11,623 nt of DNA from an uncultured Lachnospiraceae bacterium (GTDB taxonomy: Bacteria > Bacillota_A > Clostridia > Lachnospirales > Lachnospiraceae). Position 1 is the stretch's first letter. Each line of letters starts with the position of its first letter. Under the pieces are notes generated by a model, which saw only the letters and a program-made list of their open reading frames with translations, was not told the DNA's origin and searched no databases. This document shows, one piece after another, positions 1 through 5,789 of this stretch. The position numbers were made by a program, and so were the translations under genes. Where the stretch lies: positions 1-11,623 of the forward strand of contig CAMYVI010000059.1 of the NCBI GenBank assembly GCA_947302185.1, written 5' to 3'.

Positions 1-758
1 AACAGGAGAGCTGCGGCACCGATCAGAGTCGGCTTCCACTGTCCGAAGATCATAACGGCAAGTGCAAGGAAACCGAAACCTGCGACGCCGTTCTCAAATT
101 TCCATTCACTGACGCCTGCCGTGATATAGACGATGCCGCCGAGTCCGCCGAGTGCGCCCGAAATCAGAACGCCTGCATAGCGCATTTTATAAACATTGAT
201 ACCGACCGAATCCGCCGCCTGAGGATGTTCGCCGCAGGCCATGAGGCGAAGACCGAATTTTGTCTTATATAAGACCACGTGAGCTGCAATCAAAATAAGT
301 ATCGAGAGAATCAGGAACCAGCTCATTTCGAAATTGCCGATTTTGACCATCGTGAACGCCTTTTTCTGATCGATATACTGGATAGCGGATGATACATTGT
401 TTTTATTGGATCTCATGTTGAGTGCCTTGACAAATACGGTAGCCGCTGCGGTACCCAAAAGATTCATGGCAGTTCCGACCAGAGTCTGATCCGCTTGAAA
501 ATTGATAGCAGCGACAGCAAGGAGCAATGAATAGACGGTACCGAAAACGACTGCACCGAGGATCGTCATGATGAGCATGGCAGGACCCGGAAGTGCCGGG
601 AAGTTTCTCATGACAAGTGCACCGCCGAGAGCTCCCATTACCATGGTTCCTTCAAGTCCGAGATTGATTACTCCGCCGTGTTCGGAGTAGCAGCCGCCGA
701 GAGCGACCAGCATAAGTACGGACGCATAGATGAGAGTGTACTGTAATAACAGAGTCAT
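1..758 (-). CDS. Nucleoside-type ABC transporter permease 2 (NupQ/YufQ-like), 3' end outside window
   Basis: This is an integral membrane permease of the BPD_transp_2 family, probably one half of the channel of a BMP-type nucleoside importer in the cytoplasmic membrane. I translated 252 codons from the ATG at 758 down to the window edge without a stop. The N-terminus reads MTLLLQYTLIYASVLMLVAL and is followed by a segment EHGGVINLGLEGTMVMGA (about residues 26-43), which is characteristic of this permease subfamily. Later there are several hydrophobic segments and a cytoplasmic-loop stretch GLRLMACGEHPQAADSVGIN (about residues 168-187) that resembles the ATPase-contact loop of the family. The C-terminus lies beyond position 1; about 50-60 residues are missing if it has the usual length near 310. 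The start overlaps the stop of the preceding permease gene (ATGA, 755-758), and a strong AAGGAGG lies at 768-774, 9 bases upstream. The overlap points to translational coupling. Substrate choice is inferred from family and neighbours only. Confidence 0.93.
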   Translation of the reverse strand, partial: MTLLLQYTLIYASVLMLVALGGCYSEHGGVINLGLEGTMVMGALGGALVMRNFPALPGPAMLIMTILGAVVFGTVYSLLLAVAAINFQADQTLVGTAMNLLGTAAATVFVKALNMRSNKNNVSSAIQYIDQKKAFTMVKIGNFEMSWFLILSILILIAAHVVLYKTKFGLRLMACGEHPQAADSVGINVYKMRYAGVLISGALGGLGGIVYITAGVSEWKFENGVAGFGFLALAVMIFGQWKPTLIGAAALL

Positions 759-1864
759 GACATAGAACCTCCTTTCCTTGATTTGGCAATGCCGCTTCTC
801 ATACAGTGCTTGAAGAAAAGAACAAAACCGCATGAGTAAATAATGATTGCCGAGATGAGGTCGGAGATCTGTGATGAATAAATCATCTTGTCAACGTAAG
901 ATCCGCCGCTCGTTATGTGCTGAATGAAGAATGCGGAGAAAATGCATCCGATGGGATGAAGTCCCCCGAGGAATGCTGCCGCTATACCGTTGAAGCCCAT
1001 AGCCGGTACAGATGTCTGCGCGCATGACCACTGTTCAATACCGCTGAGATAGAGGAAAGAAGCACCGAGTGCCGCAATGCCTCCGGAAATGACCATGGTC
1101 AGAATCATGTTCTGCTTTTCTTTCATGCCGGCATATTTAGCTGCGTGAATATTGAGACCGGTCGCTCTGAGCTCATATCCGAGTCTCGTCTTATCCATGA
1201 GGATCCATACAAATACAGCCGCTATGACGGAAAGCGGGATAGCGATCGTTACATATTTATTGCCGGAGAACAGATTCTGCAGACCGAGGCTGGGAAGGAG
1301 ACCGCCCGGTGCATTTGTCCTGAGCGCCATTGTGTAAGTCGTACTGGACTCCTTGACTCCCGTGAGAAGCATATTTACCGAATACAAACTGATCCAGTTA
1401 AGCATGATTCCCGCGATGACCTCATTAACGTTGAGATATGCTTTCAGGAAACCTACGATTCCTCCGAGTACGCCGCCGCCGATCAAAGCTGCGATTACGC
1501 ATACATACCAGGGGGCTTTTAATCCGATTGCACAATAGAGTGCCAGTCCTGCTCCTACCGTGTACTGACCGGCTGCGCCGATATTGAAAAGCCCGACCTT
1601 ATAAGCGAAGAGTACGGAAAGGGTACACATAAGAAGAGGAGCGGTCTTTACAAGCGTGCTTCCGAAGTACTCAAGAGCAACAGCCGGTCTCGGGAAGTAG
1701 AGGAAGTTCTTCAATATGGAGAGCAGAGCTCTCCCCGCTCCGGCGGGATTGATGGCAACAAGCACGCAGTATCCGATGAAGAGACCGATCAGAATACAGA
1801 TCAGTGAGGCGATAACAGACTGTACGCCGGGATTTTCAATGAAGCTTTTCTTTTCAGATTTCAT
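755..1864 (-). CDS. Nucleoside-type ABC transporter permease 1 (NupP/YufP-like)
   Basis: This 369-residue integral membrane protein is the second permease of the importer. It starts with a short charged stretch (MKSEKKSF) and then a hydrophobic segment at about residues 15-38, followed by several more. The loop GLNIHAAKYAGMKEKQNMIL and the following SGGIAALGASFLYLSG match the conserved cytoplasmic loop and helix of BPD_transp_2 permeases that pair with BMP-type binding proteins. The motif NEVIAGIMLNWI in the middle is also typical of the YufP side of the pair. The length is close to that of B. subtilis NupP, somewhat longer than the partner permease as usual. The ATG at 1864 overlaps the TGA of the ATPase gene by four bases (1861-1864), and AGGAGGT at 1874-1880 gives a 9-base spacing, so the start is well supported. 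It should form a heterodimer with the product of the gene at 1-758 and be driven by the ATPase encoded at 1861-3396. Confidence 0.95.
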   Translation of the reverse strand: MKSEKKSFIENPGVQSVIASLICILIGLFIGYCVLVAINPAGAGRALLSILKNFLYFPRPAVALEYFGSTLVKTAPLLMCTLSVLFAYKVGLFNIGAAGQYTVGAGLALYCAIGLKAPWYVCVIAALIGGGVLGGIVGFLKAYLNVNEVIAGIMLNWISLYSVNMLLTGVKESSTTYTMALRTNAPGGLLPSLGLQNLFSGNKYVTIAIPLSVIAAVFVWILMDKTRLGYELRATGLNIHAAKYAGMKEKQNMILTMVISGGIAALGASFLYLSGIEQWSCAQTSVPAMGFNGIAAAFLGGLHPIGCIFSAFFIQHITSGGSYVDKMIYSSQISDLISAIIIYSCGFVLFFKHCMRSGIAKSRKGGSMS

Positions 1865-3396
1865 CTTCCTGCCACCTCCTGTCTTTTAGCACCGGTCATA
1901 TAGAGACCGAGATCTTCCATAGTAACATCTTCCGGCTTGAATTCGCCTACGATTTCGCCCTCATACATTACGAGAATCCTGTCCGGAACATCCATAACTT
2001 CATCGAGCTCGAGGCTGACCAGAAGAACTGCCTTGCCCCGGTCTCTTTCTTTTATCAGCTGTTTGTGAATGAACTCGATGGCTCCGATATCTACGCCTCG
2101 TGTGGGCTGAACGGCTATCAGGAGATTCGGATCTCTGTCAATTTCACGTGCTATGATAGCTTTCTGCTGATTTCCTCCGGACATGGAGCGTGTAACGGTA
2201 TTCGGACCTTCTCCCGAACGGACATCATATTCTTTTATCAGTCTGGATGCGTATTCACGTATATTATGTCTGTTCAGAATACCGAACGGACCATTGAACT
2301 GTGGCTCGTAATAATTTCCAAGGACAAGATTATCTTCCAGTGAATAATCGAGTACCAGACCGTGTTTGTGACGATCCTCGGGGATATGGCTCATTCCGAG
2401 GACAGATTTGCGGCGGATAGATTCTTTTGAGACATCATTGCCGTTCAGATATATGGAACCGTTCTTTATCGGAGCAAGACCGCTGAGTCCGTAAATGAGT
2501 TCTGTCTGACCGTTGCCGTCAATACCCGCTATACATACGATCTCGCCTTTTCTGACTTTAAAACTTACATTTCGGACCGCGTCCTGCTTGTTATGACCCG
2601 GAACACTGATATTCTTTACTTCGAGAACTGTCTCGCCCGGTTTGGCCGGTTTCTTTTCCACATTGAAGCTGACATTTCGGCCGACCATCATGGCTGACAG
2701 CTGTTCCTGAGTAGTGTCTTTCGTGTTGACCGTGCCGACGTACTTTCCTTTCCGGATAACAGTGCAGCGGTCGGAGACTTCCATGATTTCGTTCAGTTTG
2801 TGAGAGATAAACAGGATGCTCTTCCCTTCTTTGGCCAGACCTTTCATGATATTCATGAGCTCCGCTATTTCCTGGACAGTAAGGACTGCGGTAGGCTCAT
2901 CGAATATCAGTATTTCATTGTCGCGATAAAGCATTTTGAGAATTTCGGTTCTCTGCTGCATACCGACTGTGATGTTTTCAACGATTGCATCGGGATCGAC
3001 GGCAAGATGATACTTTTGGGACAGAGCCATGATTTTCTTTCGGGCGTCATCCTTCTTGAGGAAGATTCCATTTGTGGGTTCGACTCCAAGGATAATGTTA
3101 TCGAGGACGGAAAAACATTCGACCAGTTTGAAATGCTGGTGGACCATCCCTATCCCGAGATCATTGGCGTCATTAGGATTATTAATACTGACTTTTTTTC
3201 CGTCTTTCAGGATTTCTCCTTCTTCAGGCTGATAGAGACCGAAGAGAACGCTCATGAGAGTACTCTTGCCGGCTCCGTTTTCTCCGAGCAGGGCATGTAT
3301 CTCTCCTTTTTTCAGGCGGAGAGTAATGTTGTCATTTGCGATGATGCCCGGGAAACGTTTCGTTATGTTCAACATTTCTATTGCGTATTCAGACAT
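1861..3396 (-). CDS. ABC transporter ATP-binding protein with two nucleotide-binding domains (NupO/YufO-like)
   Basis: This 511-residue cytoplasmic protein is a tandem ATPase of the RbsA/MglA/NupO type that powers the import complex. Domain 1 has a full set of motifs: Walker A GENGAGKST at 38-46, Q-loop Gln87, signature-like VGMQQR at 144-149, Walker B ILIFDE at 162-167 and switch His199. Domain 2 is degenerate in the usual way for this family: its P-loop is GIDGNGQTE (291-299, no Lys), its signature SGGNQQK (406-412) is good, the Walker B acidic pair is replaced by V429-Q430 and the switch His by Leu462. One hydrolytic and one non-hydrolytic site are therefore expected. The ATG at 3396 has GAAGGAG at 3403-3409 with 6 bases of spacing. 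The gene follows the lipoprotein gene after a structured 146-base spacer and overlaps the next permease gene. The ABC assignment is firm; nucleoside specificity comes from the neighbourhood. Confidence 0.97.
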   Translation of the reverse strand: MSEYAIEMLNITKRFPGIIANDNITLRLKKGEIHALLGENGAGKSTLMSVLFGLYQPEEGEILKDGKKVSINNPNDANDLGIGMVHQHFKLVECFSVLDNIILGVEPTNGIFLKKDDARKKIMALSQKYHLAVDPDAIVENITVGMQQRTEILKMLYRDNEILIFDEPTAVLTVQEIAELMNIMKGLAKEGKSILFISHKLNEIMEVSDRCTVIRKGKYVGTVNTKDTTQEQLSAMMVGRNVSFNVEKKPAKPGETVLEVKNISVPGHNKQDAVRNVSFKVRKGEIVCIAGIDGNGQTELIYGLSGLAPIKNGSIYLNGNDVSKESIRRKSVLGMSHIPEDRHKHGLVLDYSLEDNLVLGNYYEPQFNGPFGILNRHNIREYASRLIKEYDVRSGEGPNTVTRSMSGGNQQKAIIAREIDRDPNLLIAVQPTRGVDIGAIEFIHKQLIKERDRGKAVLLVSLELDEVMDVPDRILVMYEGEIVGEFKPEDVTMEDLGLYMTGAKRQEVAGR

Positions 3397-3542
3397 GTCT
3401 ATCTCCTTCGTGAAGGCGGATGCCTTCTATATTATTTATTCTTCATCGCGCAATACTCGTGACTTCTGTCATGAGATACGCGCGCAAAGTGAAATCCGGC
3501 TTCATCGTAAGTACTATCTCGCGATGAAGAACAAAACCTGTC
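3397..3542 (-). other. Structured operon spacer between lipoprotein and ATPase genes; candidate RNA element
   Basis: The transcript of this 146-base gap can form a perfect 12-bp stem: TTCTTCATCGCG (3531 down to 3520) with CGCGATGAAGAA (3450 down to 3439), enclosing 69 nt. Inside are a GAGATA/TATCTC pairing (3520-3515 with 3478-3473) and a TGAC-AGAA-GTCA hairpin, so a three-way-junction shape is possible. A second copy of CGATGAAG (3507 down to 3500) can pair instead with CTTCATCG (3529 down to 3522), giving an 8-bp hairpin that excludes the 12-bp stem. Nearer the ATPase start there is another small hairpin and the ribosome binding site. There is no U-tract, so it is not an intrinsic terminator. 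I do not recognise a known riboswitch family. A role in mRNA processing or in setting different lipoprotein and ATPase levels is inference. Confidence 0.4.
3403..3427 (-). promoter_or_regulatory. Ribosome binding site of the ATPase gene within alternative hairpins
   Basis: In the mRNA, GAAGGC (3427-3422) can pair with GCCUUC (3417-3412) around an AUCC loop. The same CCUU (3416-3413) can instead pair with the AAGG (3408-3405) of the Shine-Dalgarno GAAGGAG across a four-base loop. The two pairings exclude each other: the first leaves the ribosome binding site open, the second masks it. The bases and pairings are seen directly; a regulatory role is inference. Confidence 0.4.
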
Positions 3543-4730
3543 TTACATGATCGTACCTTCACGCATTGTCACTTTGACCTTAACTTCCGGGGCACTGTCG
3601 ATATTGCTGCTGACTTCCAGTTCACCGTCGTAGATCTTGTTTACGAGTTCGTAATAATCTTTAAGTGTGTATTCGTCGTTCCAGAGTGTTGTCTCTTCCG
3701 GAAGGGCGACATAATTCAGTGATGTATCCGTGCCGGATACGAGACCGAGATTTTCAATCTTGCCGACATGTTCACTCCACGTGTTATCGAAAATGATTGA
3801 CTGAAGCATGGCGCGAACGGTTGCACCGAGGTTTTTCATCGCTGACGTTACTGTCATTCCCTTACCGTACGCGTCAATCGTGAAGGACTGATCGGAGTCT
3901 ACGCCGATGATCTTTCCTCCCACTTTTGCTGCGGCTTCCGCTGCGGATGTGAAGATACCGCCGCCGCAGGCAAAAACGATTTCGGTTCCCTTAGAGAACC
4001 AGGTATCCATAGCAGCCGTGATTTCGGTGGATCCGTAGAACTGGCCGCCATATGCATATTGAACATCTATCTCATCGGTAACGCCGAGTTCCTCAGCGGC
4101 TTCGTCAATGCCCTGAAGATATCCGTATCCGAAACGCATAACAGCCGGAACAGCCTGTCCGCCGAGATAGCCCAGCTTTCTGAAGCCAAGACGAACAGCC
4201 GTGTATCCTGCCATGTATCCCGGAATCTCTTCTTTGTATACCGCGCAATATGTATTTCCGGTGTTGTAATAATCCGAAGCGGTGTAGGAGTCCGGATCTG
4301 AATAATAGATGTCGCCTACGGCTGCCGCAATGATATCTCCGGCTGTCATATCGAGGGCAATGAACTTAATGTCCGGATACTTGTAGGTGACTTCGACTAT
4401 TGTCGCAGCAAAGGTATAACCGGGAAGTATAATTATATTATAACCTTCGGCAACCGCGACATCGACCATGGCTATGCGGGCGTAGTCCGTGTCACCATCC
4501 GGTTTTTTGTATGTATAGTCTATGTGGTTCTCCTCACAGTAAGCTGACATGGCTTCATAGGTGATCTGGTTGAAGGACTGATCCGTGATATCACCCGAAT
4601 CTGTCACCATGGCGACTTTATAATCCGGGTTGTTGCCGGGAGTTGTTGCCGGCACGGTCGAGCCGCATGCTGTCGTGGCCGTGATCATGGTCAGAATCAG
4701 CAAGACGATCAGTGTGTTTCTGATGTTCAT
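3543..4730 (-). CDS. BMP/PnrA-family substrate-binding lipoprotein of a nucleoside ABC importer
   Basis: This 395-residue protein is the extracellular binding component, expected to be lipid-anchored on the outer face of the membrane and to capture nucleosides. It has a hydrophobic signal segment (residues 7-18) followed by ATTAC with Cys22 as the likely lipidated residue; Thr at the -3 position is atypical for a lipobox but tolerable. The mature part opens with TDSGDITDQSFNQ (about 43-55), the hallmark of the BMP family (usually DxGGIxDxSFNQ). Family motifs further on are RKLGYLGGQAVPAVMRFGYGYLQGI and, near the hinge, IVFACGGG followed by GVDSDQSF. The order lipoprotein, ATPase, permease, permease matches B. 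subtilis nupNOPQ. AAGGAGG at 4739-4745 gives an 8-base spacing to the ATG. It is the first gene of the operon and faces the response regulator gene divergently. Guanosine or another purine nucleoside is a likely ligand by family, but it cannot be read from the sequence. Confidence 0.95.
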   Translation of the reverse strand: MNIRNTLIVLLILTMITATTACGSTVPATTPGNNPDYKVAMVTDSGDITDQSFNQITYEAMSAYCEENHIDYTYKKPDGDTDYARIAMVDVAVAEGYNIIILPGYTFAATIVEVTYKYPDIKFIALDMTAGDIIAAAVGDIYYSDPDSYTASDYYNTGNTYCAVYKEEIPGYMAGYTAVRLGFRKLGYLGGQAVPAVMRFGYGYLQGIDEAAEELGVTDEIDVQYAYGGQFYGSTEITAAMDTWFSKGTEIVFACGGGIFTSAAEAAAKVGGKIIGVDSDQSFTIDAYGKGMTVTSAMKNLGATVRAMLQSIIFDNTWSEHVGKIENLGLVSGTDTSLNYVALPEETTLWNDEYTLKDYYELVNKIYDGELEVSSNIDSAPEVKVKVTMREGTIM

Positions 4731-4766
4731 GTGGGTTACCTCCTTGGGACTTTAACATCATGTGGC

Positions 4767-4785
4767 GGGAACGCTGAGCGTACCC
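4767..4785 (-). other. Hairpin in the leader of the transporter mRNA
   Basis: The leader RNA contains GGG-U-ACGC-UCA-GCGU-U-CCC, a seven-pair stem with one U/U mismatch and a three-base loop. It lies about 37 bases upstream of the lipoprotein start codon and outside its Shine-Dalgarno. There is no U-tract, so it is not a terminator. It could stabilise the mRNA or bind a regulator; no known riboswitch core is visible around it. Confidence 0.4.
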
Positions 4786-4818
4786 TGGATAGAGAAGTGT
4801 GATGTGACTCTATATAGA

Positions 4819-4847
4819 ATTATAACACTTTATTACCTGATTCGGAA
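4819..4847 (-). promoter_or_regulatory. Predicted promoter of the nucleoside transporter operon
   Basis: On the minus strand there is a perfect TATAAT (4824 down to 4819) preceded by TG one base away, forming an extended -10 (TGTTATAAT). The -35 at 17-bp spacing is weak (TTCCGA, 4847-4842), which is common with an extended -10. Transcription would begin near 4812, giving a leader of about 80 nt before the lipoprotein gene. A perfect 10-bp palindrome, TCTATATAGA (4809-4818), sits at the expected start point. Confidence 0.5.
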
Positions 4848-5011
4848 ATTGTATAAGCAATACTTGTAAAAATAATTTTCATACTTTCATCATTAATGAT
4901 ACAGCATGAAAATGTAAATGACTAAACGATAAATGTTCTTACTTTGCACACAATTCATGACTATAATAAACAGGAGCACTTTAAAGAATATCCATTTGGA
5001 AAATAATGCGT

Positions 5012-5017
5012 TATAAT
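5012..5017 (+). promoter_or_regulatory. Candidate -10 element of the response regulator/kinase operon
   Basis: TATAAT lies 46 bases before the response regulator start codon, giving a leader of about 40 nt. No good -35 is seen at 16-18 bp (TATCCA at 17), and there is no TG extension, so the promoter may need an activator. A second TATAAT at 4962-4967 is an alternative with a similarly poor -35 (TTACTT at 17-bp spacing). Confidence 0.35.
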
Positions 5018-5027
5018 AGTTAACAGA

Positions 5028-5053
5028 ATGATTTTACAAAGATGATTTACAAC
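5028..5053 (+). repeat. Imperfect tandem direct repeat upstream of the response regulator gene
   Basis: ATGATTTTACAAAG (5028-5041) is followed directly by ATGATTTACAAC (5042-5053). The two units differ by one T and by the last bases. OmpR-type regulators often bind tandem direct repeats, so autoregulation is possible, but the repeat sits downstream of the likely transcription start and just before the ribosome binding site. Confidence 0.5.
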
Positions 5054-5063
5054 GGGGGTAAAT

Positions 5064-5759
5064 ATGGAAAAATTAAAAATCCTTGTAGTGGACGATGAGA
5101 GCAGAATGAGAAAGCTTGTCCGGGATTTTCTTGAAAAGGCAGATTATCAGGTAATTGAAGCGGAAAACGGAGAGAGGGCGGTCGACATTTTCTTCGATGA
5201 AAAAGACATAGCGCTGATTCTTCTCGATGTCATGATGCCGAAGATGGACGGATGGCAGGTATGCCGTGAGATTCGTCAGTACTCTAAGGTGCCGATCATT
5301 ATGCTGACTGCAAGAACGGATGAGAGAGATGAGCTCATGGGTTTCAATCTCGGAGTAGACGAGTATATCTCAAAACCGTTCTCTCCGAAAATTCTTGTTG
5401 CGCGCGTAAATGCCGTTCTGCGAAGAGCCGGCAAGGTCGACGCTGCGGAAGTCCTCGATGTCGGCGGCATCAAGGTCGACAAAACAGCACATCAGGTCTT
5501 CATAGACGGCAATCCGATCGAACTTTCTTTCAAGGAATTTGAGCTTCTTCAGTATTTTGTGGAAAATGCAGGCATCGCCCTATCGAGAGAGAAGATCCTG
5601 AATGCGGTCTGGAACTACGATTATTACGGCGATGCGCGCACAATCGACACACATGTAAAGAAGCTCCGCAGTAAGATGGGCAGCAAGGGCGAGTATATCC
5701 GCACGATCTGGGGCATGGGTTATAAGTTCGATCCGAACGGAGACGGCAAGAAGGCTTAA
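5064..5759 (+). CDS. OmpR/PhoB-family response regulator
   Basis: This 231-residue cytoplasmic transcription factor is controlled by phosphorylation from a partner histidine kinase. The receiver domain (about 3-120) has the acidic pair Asp10/Asp11, phospho-acceptor Asp55 in LILLDVMMPKMDG, Thr82 in IIMLTA and Lys104 in DEYISKPFSP, so all catalytic and switch residues are present. The C-terminal winged-helix domain (about 130-226) shows the family pattern LSFKEFELLQYFVENAG, then SREKILNAVWNYDY, then RTIDTHVKKLRSKMG and IRTIWGMGYKF. The length is standard. The start has a GGGGGT Shine-Dalgarno variant at 5054-5059 with 4-base spacing, which is weaker than the sites of neighbouring genes. The kinase gene follows after 30 bases. 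The target genes cannot be read from the sequence; the divergent transporter operon is a possible but unproven target. Confidence 0.97.
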   Translation: MEKLKILVVDDESRMRKLVRDFLEKADYQVIEAENGERAVDIFFDEKDIALILLDVMMPKMDGWQVCREIRQYSKVPIIMLTARTDERDELMGFNLGVDEYISKPFSPKILVARVNAVLRRAGKVDAAEVLDVGGIKVDKTAHQVFIDGNPIELSFKEFELLQYFVENAGIALSREKILNAVWNYDYYGDARTIDTHVKKLRSKMGSKGEYIRTIWGMGYKFDPNGDGKKA

Positions 5760-5789
5760 CTTTGTAACAGTAAGTAATCGAAATGTATT

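Larger units (their letters stand above)
4731..5063. other. AT-rich divergent intergenic region between transporter and two-component operons
   Basis: These 333 bases hold no gene. They contain the leader and extended -10 promoter of the leftward transporter operon, and two perfect TATAAT hexamers facing right (4962-4967 and 5012-5017). They also hold a 12-bp palindrome at 4889-4900 nested in an ATTTTCAT/ATGAAAAT inverted repeat (4875-4913), and four copies of a TTTACA-type element in two orientations. The layout suggests shared control of the two divergent units, but no specific regulator can be named. Confidence 0.6.

Noticed and set aside
1145..1522. Plus-strand open frames opposite the permease gene
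   Set aside because: They overlap several mutually inconsistent frames and lie antisense to a conserved membrane protein gene; no independent coding evidence.
1891..2180. Apparent loss of catalytic residues in the second ATPase domain, suggesting a broken gene
   Set aside because: The missing P-loop Lys, Walker B acids and switch His are normal for the second domain of this ATPase subfamily; the reading frame is intact.
2800..3462. Plus-strand open frame of 220 codons opposite the ATPase gene
   Set aside because: It lies antisense to a fully conserved ABC ATPase, has no ribosome binding site and its product has no recognisable domain; it is a frame shadow.
4731..4820. Purine-type riboswitch in the transporter leader
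   Set aside because: The conserved junction sequences and paired loops of the purine aptamer are absent; only a single small hairpin is seen.
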